From Bacteroidales bacterium (lineage in GTDB: Bacteria > Bacteroidota > Bacteroidia > Bacteroidales > GCA-2748055), in assembly GCA_023137255.1 (NCBI GenBank), contig JAGLPR010000128.1, forward strand, positions 1 to 32,734: a stretch of 32,734 nucleotides of DNA, in the 5' to 3' direction. Position 1 is the first letter of the stretch. The number at the start of each line of letters is the position of its first letter. Below are positions 25,472-32,734 of the stretch, one piece after another. The notes below the pieces were generated by a model, which searched no databases, was not told the DNA's origin, and worked only from the letters and a program-made list of their open reading frames with translations. The position numbers and the translations under genes were made by a program.

Positions 25472-25479
25472 TATCTTTG
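25472..25479 (+). promoter_or_regulatory. -7 box for the T9SS cargo gene
   Basis: TATCTTTG is an exact TAnnTTTG match, 45 bases before the ATG at 25525. TTG at 25453-25455 lies 16 bases upstream, a little close for the -33 element. Confidence 0.5.
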
Positions 25480-25524
25480 TAATCAGAGTTCCGGAAATAT
25501 TTTGAAACGGATCTGCGTTTATAT

Positions 25525-27057
25525 ATGGAGATGAATGTGAACCACAAATACAGGAGTGCTGGCCGCCGGGTAATTGTACTGGCAGTGACTCTTTTGCTTC
25601 CGCTCCTGGTTACTGCACAGGATCCTCCCGATATACCTGACCTGATCAGGGTGACTGTGGACCACAGCGATAATGGAGTTCTGATCCAGTGGGAGCCCAG
25701 TACAGACACCGATATCAGGTTTTATCACATCTATAAGTTGAATGCCCAACAGTCTTTTGAACAACTGTTCTCTTTCGATCCGAATACCTTTGAATACAAG
25801 CACATGACCAGTGGACTGAAAAATCTCGCTTACGCTGTTACCGCCGAGGACAGTACAGGAAATGAAAGTCTGTTCGGACAAAATGTACACAGGGCCGTTT
25901 TGGTATCATCGGAATTCGATCTTTGTAAAGGTACCAATGAGGTTCAGTGGACAGGGTATGAGGGTTGGGAAGGTGAAATTTCAGGGTACAAATTATTTGG
26001 GGGGATTGCCGGTGACGCTTTTCATTTGCTTGACTTCGTCCATGCTTCAACCACCTCCTTCAGCCACAGCGGTGTGGAGGTGAACACAAGCTATAGTTAC
26101 TATGTGGAAACGATTCATACAAGCGGACTCACTTCCTTTTCTTCCATTGATTCTGTCACCACCCTTTACCCGGAAGCACCTTCTTATGTGACTGTCGATT
26201 ACATCTCCGTGATCGATCAGCACACCATCGAACTTCAGTTTTCGGCAGACATCAACGGACCGGTCACCAGTTTCAGAATCATGCGTCGCAGCAATCCTGA
26301 GACTCCTTTTACAGAAGTCGAAACACTTTGGAACGTGGGACAATCCACAACGGTGTTCATGGATCAGTTTCCCACCGGAAGCATAAGTTATCAGTACATG
26401 ATACAATCTGTGTTTAAGCCTGTTGCATGCAACTCAACCCTGGTGATTTCTGAATCCAATACCGGAAACAACATCCTGCTGGTGAATGAACTGGCCGACC
26501 AGTTAGTTACCCTTTCCTGGACAGCCTATGAAGAATTTGAAACCGGGCTTGCGGGATATGTCATACAACGCAGGGGTGGCAACGGTGAGTTTTTCGATAT
26601 TCAGACAGTGGGACCAAATACCACCCAGTGGCAGGAAACGATAGAGTCGCTTGTAAACGGATTTCAACCCGGTGAAGTACAGTACAAAGTTCTGGCACTG
26701 AGTAACGATGGTGGCAATGGCGAGGCTGGAACCAGTATCTCCAACATCACCTCTGTTACCATTGAGACCAAGCTATTGGTTCCAAGTGCTTTTACTCCAG
26801 GTAATCCCGGCAGCAGTGGGGTGGATCATGAATTCAAACCTTTAATGGACTTCGGACCCAAGGAGTATATCATGATGGTGGTGGACAGGGGCGGTCGTAA
26901 ACTGTTTGAAACCACCAATCCGGACGACGGCTGGGACGGCACGTTCCAGAACGGCGAATATGTGAATGAAGGGGTGTACGTTTATTACATCCAGTACACC
27001 GATTATACGGGTCTAACCAAGTCTCTCACAGGGAATGTGACCGTATTGTATCTCTGA
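25525..27057 (+). CDS. secreted Fn3-repeat protein with T9SS type B (gliding-motility C-terminal) sorting domain
   Basis: The 510-residue protein has a signal peptide (AGRRVIVLAVTLLLPLLVTA, residues about 12-31). Four fibronectin type III-like segments follow, for example VLIQWEPSTDTDIRFYHIYK, IELQFSADINGPVTSFRIMR and VTLSWTAYEEFETGLAGYVI. The last ~95 residues match the gliding motility-associated C-terminal domain (TIGR04131): VPSAFTPGNPGSSGVDHEFK, YIMMVVDRGGRKLFET, GWDGTFQNGEYVNEGVYVYY and TGNVTVLYL. This signal sends proteins through the type IX secretion system to the cell surface. No catalytic domain is visible, so adhesion or a structural surface role is likely. It diverges from the ClC gene and ends 57 bases before rel. 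Confidence 0.88.
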   Translation: MEMNVNHKYRSAGRRVIVLAVTLLLPLLVTAQDPPDIPDLIRVTVDHSDNGVLIQWEPSTDTDIRFYHIYKLNAQQSFEQLFSFDPNTFEYKHMTSGLKNLAYAVTAEDSTGNESLFGQNVHRAVLVSSEFDLCKGTNEVQWTGYEGWEGEISGYKLFGGIAGDAFHLLDFVHASTTSFSHSGVEVNTSYSYYVETIHTSGLTSFSSIDSVTTLYPEAPSYVTVDYISVIDQHTIELQFSADINGPVTSFRIMRRSNPETPFTEVETLWNVGQSTTVFMDQFPTGSISYQYMIQSVFKPVACNSTLVISESNTGNNILLVNELADQLVTLSWTAYEEFETGLAGYVIQRRGGNGEFFDIQTVGPNTTQWQETIESLVNGFQPGEVQYKVLALSNDGGNGEAGTSISNITSVTIETKLLVPSAFTPGNPGSSGVDHEFKPLMDFGPKEYIMMVVDRGGRKLFETTNPDDGWDGTFQNGEYVNEGVYVYYIQYTDYTGLTKSLTGNVTVLYL

Positions 27058-27071
27058 TATCCAAAAAACAC

Positions 27072-27079
27072 TAATTTTG
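27072..27079 (+). promoter_or_regulatory. -7 box of the rel promoter
   Basis: TAATTTTG is an exact TAnnTTTG match, 35 bases before the rel ATG at 27115. TTG at 27046-27048 lies 23 bases upstream as a possible -33 element. Confidence 0.5.
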
Positions 27080-27114
27080 CAAGTCAGGTCCACCAATGGA
27101 CCGAGATAATTTAT

Positions 27115-29334
27115 ATGGCGGAAAAAGTAATCACAGAAGATCATGAGATAAACAGTCTGCTCGAACAGCTCATTCAGAACTGTTCCTACTGCAAGTCTTC
27201 CAAGGATGAAAAGCTGATCCGGAAAGCCTTTAAAATGGCCAACGATGCGCACAAGGGTATGCGAAGAAAATCAGGCGATCCCTTTATCATTCATCCCCTG
27301 GAAGTAGCATTGATTGTCAGTGAAGAGATCGGACTGGGGGTGACCAGTACGGTGTGCGCCATCCTGCATGATGTGGTGGAAGATACCGATCTGACCATTG
27401 AGGACATCGAGAATGCTTTTGGCAAGAAAATCGCCTCCATCATAGACGGACTCACCAAGATCTCAGGAGTGTTTGACAAGGAATCCAACTCCCTTCAGGC
27501 AGAGAATTTCCGTAAGATGCTTCTCACCCTTTCAGACGACGTACGTGTGATTTTTGTGAAACTGGCCGACCGCCTGCACAACATGCGCACACTGGGTTCA
27601 CTCCCTCGTAACAAACAGATTAAGATTGCAGGTGAAACCATATATCTCTATGCACCACTGGCCCACAGGCTTGGACTTTATATTGTTAAATCGGAGTTGG
27701 AGGACCTTAGCCTGAAATACAGGTATCCGGAAGTTTACAACGAAATTTCTGAGAAAATAAAGCTGACAGAGGAGCGCCGGCTGCACCTGATCAACCATTT
27801 CTCACTGCCCATTATTGATGCCCTGGATCGGAACGGATTTGAATTCAATATCTCGGGAAGACCCAAATCGATCTACTCCATCTGGCAGAAGATGCACCAG
27901 AAGAGTGTCTCCTTCGAGGAGATTTATGACCTGTTTGCCATAAGGATTGTGTTCCAACCCATGACGGAAGTTCCTGAAAAGACCCAGTGCTGGAACATCT
28001 ATTCCATCATCACCGATATCTATGCCCCCAAGCCCGAAAGGATTCGCGACTGGGTATCCACTCCCAAAGCCAATGGATACGAGGCGTTGCATACCACTGT
28101 AATGGGACCAAACGGAAAATGGATGGAGGTGCAGATCCGTTCGAACCGCATGGACGAAATTGCAGAAAGAGGTTTTGCTGCCCACTGGAAATACAAGGAT
28201 AAAACATCCCCTGAGACGGAGCTGGATAAATGGATCAAACGGATCAAAGAGACGCTGGAAGCGCCCTCGGGAGATGCACTTGAATTCCTGGACGATTTCA
28301 AACTGAATCTCTTCTCATCAGAAATCATGGTATTCACCCCCAAGGGGCATATCATCACGCTTCCCAAGGATGCCACAGCCCTGGACTTTGCCTATGATAT
28401 CCACACCGAAATAGGCAATAAGGCAATTGGTGCAAAAGTCAACCACCGCCTGGTTCCTCTAAGTCATACCCTTTCCAGCGGCGACCAGGTGGAGGTCCTT
28501 TCCTCCGATGTACAGAAGCCCACCCTCGAGTGGTACCAGTTTGTGACCACGGTCAAAGCCAAAACTGCCATTAAGAATGCACTGAAAGCGGAAATCAAGA
28601 ATCGTACAGAGGTGGGCAAACAGATCCTGATTGAAAAACTGAAGGAGTTGAACCTGACTCCAAGTTCCAGGATCCTGAAAAAACTTGTACCTGCATATGA
28701 TTCCACCCACAAAGATGAGCTCTATTCAAAGATTGGGAGCGGAATCATCAGCCTGGACGACCTGAAGGAGGTGCTTAGCAAAAACACCAAGAACAAATGG
28801 GTCAGGGTATGGGACCTCTCTGTGGGCCGGTCACAGAAGAAAATTGAAACCAGGGAGGAATTTGACTCCAGGGGTACACTGATCCTCCGGGAGAGTATAG
28901 GGAACGAAGAGAGCAACTACCACCTGGCTAAATGCTGCAACCCCATTCCAGGTGACGAGGTGGTGGCTGTCAGGCAGGAAAATAACACCCTGCTGGTCCA
29001 CCGTACCGATTGCAACACCGCTGTAAAAATTATGTCCAGTCAGGGAGACAAACTGGTGGCGGCCAAATGGACACAACATAAAGTACTCTCCTATCTGGCC
29101 AGGATCCAGTTGAACGGATGGGACCGTTTTGGGGTATATAACTCAATTACCAATGCCATTACCAAAGAGTTAAACATCAACATGCGGACCATCAACCTGC
29201 ATGGACACGATGGTATTTTCAATGGCACAATTGACCTCTATGTGCACAACACCAAAGACCTCAATAACCTGATCCTGAATCTCATGAAGCTAAAAGGCAT
29301 AGAATCGGTACACCGTGTTGAAGGGACTGAGTAA
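27115..29334 (+). CDS. rel: bifunctional (p)ppGpp synthetase/hydrolase (Rel/SpoT)
   Basis: The 739-residue protein makes and degrades the stringent-response alarmone. The HD hydrolase domain has FIIHPLEVALIV and AILHDVVEDTD, with the catalytic HD present. The synthetase domain has GRPKSIYSIWQKM, IYDLFAIRIVF and GYEALHTTVMGPNGKWMEVQ. The TGS domain starts at IMVFTPKGHIITLPKDA, a Zn/CC region with LAKCCNPIPGDEVV follows, and the ACT domain ends the protein (LARIQLNGWDRFGVYNSI). Both catalytic domains look complete, so a bifunctional enzyme is expected. It leads a rel-fur-purA run on the plus strand. Confidence 0.96.
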   Translation: MAEKVITEDHEINSLLEQLIQNCSYCKSSKDEKLIRKAFKMANDAHKGMRRKSGDPFIIHPLEVALIVSEEIGLGVTSTVCAILHDVVEDTDLTIEDIENAFGKKIASIIDGLTKISGVFDKESNSLQAENFRKMLLTLSDDVRVIFVKLADRLHNMRTLGSLPRNKQIKIAGETIYLYAPLAHRLGLYIVKSELEDLSLKYRYPEVYNEISEKIKLTEERRLHLINHFSLPIIDALDRNGFEFNISGRPKSIYSIWQKMHQKSVSFEEIYDLFAIRIVFQPMTEVPEKTQCWNIYSIITDIYAPKPERIRDWVSTPKANGYEALHTTVMGPNGKWMEVQIRSNRMDEIAERGFAAHWKYKDKTSPETELDKWIKRIKETLEAPSGDALEFLDDFKLNLFSSEIMVFTPKGHIITLPKDATALDFAYDIHTEIGNKAIGAKVNHRLVPLSHTLSSGDQVEVLSSDVQKPTLEWYQFVTTVKAKTAIKNALKAEIKNRTEVGKQILIEKLKELNLTPSSRILKKLVPAYDSTHKDELYSKIGSGIISLDDLKEVLSKNTKNKWVRVWDLSVGRSQKKIETREEFDSRGTLILRESIGNEESNYHLAKCCNPIPGDEVVAVRQENNTLLVHRTDCNTAVKIMSSQGDKLVAAKWTQHKVLSYLARIQLNGWDRFGVYNSITNAITKELNINMRTINLHGHDGIFNGTIDLYVHNTKDLNNLILNLMKLKGIESVHRVEGTE

Positions 29335-29405
29335 ATTTCCCTCTTTATCTGTTCTAAATTAAAATTATTGCTATATTAGCATCGTAATTTTTACTTAGAC
29401 TAATT

Positions 29406-29861
29406 ATGGTGCAAGAGGAGACCAAAGAGACTGTCAAGCAAATCTTCACTGATTATCTGGAGAGGAAAGGGCACCGTAAAACACCCGAACGATATGCCAT
29501 CCTGGATGAGATCTATTCCAGAGACGGTCACTTCGATATCGAGTCTCTATATATATTCATGAAGAATAAAAACTACCGGGTCAGTCGGGCCACTCTATAC
29601 AATACCATAGAGTTGCTTCTCGACTGCAGCCTGGTGGTAAAGCACCAGTTCGGGAAGAACATTGCACAGTTCGAAAAGGCCTACAGGTGCATGCAGCACG
29701 ACCACCTGATAGACATGGATACCGGCAATGTGATTGAGTTTTGTGATCCCAGGATTGAAGAGATTATCAAGACTGCCTGCGAACTCAACAACTTCACTCC
29801 CAGTCACCACTCCCTCTATATCTACGGTCGGAGCAAGAATGACCAGGACGGGAGTAAATAG
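29406..29861 (+). CDS. Fur-family transcriptional regulator
   Basis: The 151-residue protein has the Fur winged-helix domain ([20 protein letters not shown], then [19 protein letters not shown]) and a short dimerisation domain. [26 protein letters not shown] and [15 protein letters not shown] contain the His residues expected at the regulatory metal site. The two CxxC pairs that hold structural zinc in many Fur proteins are absent: the first position reads MDTG where many relatives have LDCG. It starts 71 bases after rel, in front of purA. Its metal (Fe, Zn, Mn or peroxide sensing) cannot be told from sequence. Confidence 0.9.
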   Translation: MVQEETKETVKQIFTDYLERKGHRKTPERYAILDEIYSRDGHFDIESLYIFMKNKNYRVSRATLYNTIELLLDCSLVVKHQFGKNIAQFEKAYRCMQHDHLIDMDTGNVIEFCDPRIEEIIKTACELNNFTPSHHSLYIYGRSKNDQDGSK

Positions 29862-29941
29862 GTACCGGTTTTTTTCTTATTTTTATCGGGTTATTAATTC
29901 CGGCGGACCGGACTGTAAGGTGCAAAAAAATCTCACAATTT

Positions 29942-31198
29942 ATGAAAGTTGATGTTCTCTTAGGTCTCCAGTGGGGAGACGAAGGCAAGGGTAAGGTGGT
30001 GGATGTTCTGACCCCACGTTATGACATTATCACACGTTTCCAGGGAGGTCCCAATGCCGGCCACACACTTGAATTCAACAATATAAAGCATATCCTTCAC
30101 AACATTCCTTCGGGCATTTTCCGTGAAGACAACCTGAACATGATCACCAATGGTGTAGTACTGGATCCCATAGTTTTCACACGCGAAATTGATTCACTGG
30201 AAGCGATGAATATGGATCTGACCAAAAATCTCTGGATCTCCAGGAAGGCCCATCTGATCCTTCCCACCCACAGGATCCTGGATGCCGCTTCTGAAGCTGC
30301 CAAGGGAAAATCCAAAATCGGATCGACCCTGAAGGGAATTGGTCCCACTTACATGGATAAAACAGGCCGAAACGGACTCCGTGTAGGTGATCTCGACCTG
30401 AACTTCATGGAGAAGTACGAAGCGCTGAAAGCTAAGCACCTGAAGTTGCTGAAACAATATGACTATGAATACAACCTGGATGAGGAGGAGCTTTTCTTCG
30501 AGGGTATCGAAGTAATCCGGAAATTCAACCGCGTGGATACAGAGTATGAGATCCACCGTTTCCTGGAGGAGGGGAAAAGCATCCTGGCTGAAGGAGCCCA
30601 GGGTACCTTGCTTGATATTGACTTTGGCTCATACCCATTTGTGACCTCCTCCAACACCATCTGCGCAGGTGCCTGTACAGGAATGGGTATCGCCCCCACT
30701 GCTGTGGGTGAGGTATATGGCATCTTCAAGGCCTACTGCACCCGTGTGGGCAGCGGTCCGTTTCCCTCAGAACTTGAGGATGAAGAGGGTCAGAAGCTCA
30801 GGGACATTGGCAAAGAGTATGGTTCTACCACCGGCAGGCCCCGCAGGTGCGGATGGCTCGATTTGGTGGCACTGAAATACAGCCTGATGCTCAACGGAGT
30901 CACCCAGCTGATCATGACCAAAACCGATGTACTGGATTCCTTTGACATCATCAAAGTGGCAACTGCCTACTCTATCGACGGGGAACTGACGGACCAGTTG
31001 CCTTACGACCTGAACGCTGGAGTGAAACCTCTATTTACAGAAATTCCCGGCTGGAAAACCGACCTGACCGGTGTCCGCCTCAAAGAACATTTCCCCAAAG
31101 AGCTCCAGGATTATGTCAGCTTCCTGGAAAAAGAGCTGCAGGTTCCCATCAAGTTCATCTCCGTGGGACCCGATCGCGAACAGATCATTGAAATGTAG
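29942..31198 (+). CDS. purA: adenylosuccinate synthetase PurA
   Basis: PurA joins IMP and aspartate, using GTP, to form adenylosuccinate, the first committed step to AMP. The 418-residue protein starts VDVLLGLQWGDEGKGKVVDV, the phosphate-binding loop, followed by TRFQGGPNAGHTLEF. IGSTLKGIGPTYMDKTGRNG, ILAEGAQGTLLDIDFGSYPF and GSTTGRPRRCGWLDLVALKY are further hallmark segments and all are intact. Length is normal for the family. It follows the Fur gene by 80 bases, an order I recall as common in Bacteroidota. Confidence 0.98.
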   Translation: MKVDVLLGLQWGDEGKGKVVDVLTPRYDIITRFQGGPNAGHTLEFNNIKHILHNIPSGIFREDNLNMITNGVVLDPIVFTREIDSLEAMNMDLTKNLWISRKAHLILPTHRILDAASEAAKGKSKIGSTLKGIGPTYMDKTGRNGLRVGDLDLNFMEKYEALKAKHLKLLKQYDYEYNLDEEELFFEGIEVIRKFNRVDTEYEIHRFLEEGKSILAEGAQGTLLDIDFGSYPFVTSSNTICAGACTGMGIAPTAVGEVYGIFKAYCTRVGSGPFPSELEDEEGQKLRDIGKEYGSTTGRPRRCGWLDLVALKYSLMLNGVTQLIMTKTDVLDSFDIIKVATAYSIDGELTDQLPYDLNAGVKPLFTEIPGWKTDLTGVRLKEHFPKELQDYVSFLEKELQVPIKFISVGPDREQIIEM

Positions 31199-31315
31199 AA
31201 CTAAAACTACAAATTTCTACGTTTGCCGCTTTCATAACAAATAGCTGAGCCTCTACGACATTTGAAGGTTCATCACATTAATTCATGAGGACTATTTCTA
31301 ATCAAATACGAAATC

Positions 31316-32506
31316 ATGAAATCCAATCTACATGTCAATAAGGTGACAGAACTTATCCCAGGATATCTGAATGGCGAGCTAATCGTAAAGATCTATTTTG
31401 AGTATAATAAGGAAATCATAGAAGCCATCAGAACCATTCCAGGAAGAAGATGGAACCTGGAGTTTCGCTATTGGTATATTCCCAAGAAGAGGTTCAGCCT
31501 TCCCATACTTCTTAGAATAATGGAACCGCTCACTCAAATAGATTATTCAGCTTTGGAGGCTTTTGATAAGGGATCCGAATACAGCCAAAAGCAAGAGCAC
31601 CACTCAACTCACGATAAAATCGATCCTATCAAAAGATTTGAAGAATCTGCACCCGCTCAGAATATTGAATTATCGCCTGAATACTTAAATAAGCTTGAAA
31701 GAAGAAGGTACAGCAAAAATACCATCAAATCCTAACTGGGTTATATGAAGGATTTCGTGAAGGAGCAAAGAGGCAAAGACCTCCTGGATATTTCTCCAGA
31801 AGAGATCAACGCCTACATCCTGAAGCTGATTCGCACAAAGGGCATCTCGCCATCCCAGCAAAACCAAAGGATCAATGCCATCAAATTCTACTACGAGAAA
31901 GTGCTTGGCCAAGAGAAGCGCTTCTATAATATCGAGCGACCGAAAAAATCCAGAACACTACCCAAGGTCCTCACCGAAACAGAAGTATTGTCCATATTAA
32001 AATCACTTGAGAACATCAAACACAAAGCAATCATTGGAACCATATACTCTTCAGGACTCAGAAGAAACGAACTGATTAACCTAAGGAAGCAGGACATCGT
32101 GTTTGAGAATAAAATATTAAATATTCGGGGAAGCAAGGGCAAGAAAGACAGAATATCGGTTCTGTCAGATTCCCTGGCAGTCGTACTCAAAAAGTATCTT
32201 GAAATCCATAAGCCAAATTACTGGCTATTCGAAGGTCCTAACCGAAAGAAATACAGCGCCACAAGCATCTCCAAAATACTCCACAGAGCTGCCCAAAAGG
32301 CAGGAATTGAGATGAGGGTAACCCCACATATGCTGAGACACTCATTTGCCACCCACCTGCTGGAGCAGGGAATAGATATCAGATACATCCAAATCATCCT
32401 AGGCCACGAATCGACCAAAACAACAGAAATCTATACCCATGTCAGCAAAAAATCTCTATCCAATATCAGCAGCCCCCTGGATGTCATTTTAAAGAAGGGA
32501 GGGTAG
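31316..32506 (+). pseudogene. tyrosine recombinase/integrase interrupted by one in-frame TAA
   Basis: Two frames, 31316-31735 and 31745-32506, are in the same phase and read as one ~396-residue integrase if the TAA at 31733-31735 is skipped. The N-terminal ~90 residues (FEYNKEIIEAIRTIPGRRWN, then FRYWYIP) match the extra domain on many Bacteroidota integrases. The core-binding domain begins YSKNTIKS, then the stop, then LGYMKDFV, where relatives usually have SYL, so the stop replaces an expected Tyr by a single base change. The catalytic domain is complete: SSGLRRNELINLR, HMLRHSFATHLLEQG, LGHES and the Tyr in IYTHV. The catalytic part has its own ATG at 31745, but it lacks the start of the DNA-binding domain and is probably inactive. 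Confidence 0.8.
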
Positions 32507-32734
32507 TTATGTTTTTTAGCAACCAGATGATGATTTCATGAAGAAATGATTACATTAATACCGCCATCAACCCCAACAATGTCTCTTGGCAACTCAGTAA
32601 CAAGTCCTAAAATTTCCGTATACAGATGCAGGGAATTCCAGGATTGTCTTTTGCAAAAAGATCTTTCGGGGTTTAATGACAAAACTCTCTGATTTGCCCT
32701 TTATACGGGCAAATCAGCGTAAATAACATATATG
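32507..32734. other. gene-free tail after the integrase
   Basis: This AT-rich stretch has no supported gene on either strand. It contains a short palindrome AAAGATCTTT at 32657-32666 and a strong inverted repeat at 32689-32717. It may be part of the mobile region to which the integrase belongs. Confidence 0.5.
32689..32717. repeat. perfect 11-bp inverted repeat with 7-base loop
   Basis: CTGATTTGCCC at 32689-32699 and GGGCAAATCAG at 32707-32717 are perfect inverted copies around TTTATAC. No T-run follows on the plus strand, so it is not a typical terminator for the integrase. It lies about 180 bases after the integrase stop and could be a recombination site, a small interspersed repeat or a protein-binding site. 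Confidence 0.75.

Noticed and set aside
29862-29884. T-rich stretch after the Fur gene as a terminator
   Set aside because: The T-run follows GGTACCGG without a stable stem-loop, so an intrinsic terminator is not supported.
32657-32666. Palindrome AAAGATCTTT
   Set aside because: Ten-base palindromes of simple composition occur by chance, and no gene or second copy supports a role.
1-32734. CRISPR arrays, rRNA and tRNA genes
   Set aside because: No regularly spaced direct repeats and no recognisable rRNA or tRNA sequence was seen on reading both strands. This was done by eye and not by a covariance search.

Overview
The window reads as chromosome from a member of the Bacteroidota, most like the Bacteroidales/Marinilabiliales side of the phylum. 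The evidence is a cargo protein with a type IX secretion (T9SS) type B sorting domain, several exact TAnnTTTG Bacteroidota -7 promoter boxes, Bacteroidota-style AddAB, MnmA and ClC proteins, and the rel - fur - purA order that I recall from this phylum. Coding density is very high and many genes touch or overlap. I see no rRNA, tRNA or CRISPR array. No gene-free stretch exceeds about 230 bases.

Layout. 1-171: N-terminus of an acidic protein running off the left edge (minus). 282-971: trmD (plus). 973-9782: a minus-strand run of addA, a YhcC-type radical SAM gene, addB and a K+-channel-like protein with 19 twelve-residue repeats. 9842-11023: mnmA (plus). 11030-14983: a minus-strand run of a GHL10 glycosidase, a FadR-type GntR regulator, a 46-residue Cys-rich protein, a sugar-1-phosphate nucleotidyltransferase and an APS-reductase-type cysH. 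15115-16788: a fused amino-sugar kinase and MurNAc-6-P etherase (plus), diverging from the GHL10 gene. 16795-23535: aprB-aprA-qmoA-qmoB-qmoC (minus). 23639-25411: a ClC anion channel/transporter with CBS domains (minus). 25525-27057: the T9SS cargo protein. 27115-31198: rel, a Fur-family regulator and purA (plus). 31316-32506: a tyrosine recombinase interrupted by one in-frame TAA, followed by a perfect 11-bp inverted repeat near the right edge.

How the genes work together. AddA and AddB should form a helicase-nuclease for double-strand-break processing. The GHL10 protein, GntR regulator, nucleotidyltransferase and kinase-etherase fusion look like a peptidoglycan turnover and MurNAc salvage locus, with a strong promoter and a 9-bp inverted repeat over its -7 box. 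AprBA plus QmoABC form a dissimilatory APS reductase with its quinone-linked electron-transfer complex. This is the most surprising content for this phylum. The direction (sulfite oxidation or sulfate reduction) cannot be told because neither sat nor dsr genes are in view.

The two strongest leads are the aprA-qmoA junction, where qmoA lies in the same frame as aprA with one TAG between them and has no ATG, GTG or TTG before its FAD-binding motif, and the kinase-etherase fusion with its neighbouring peptidoglycan genes. I did not find a clearly new defence or mobile system.
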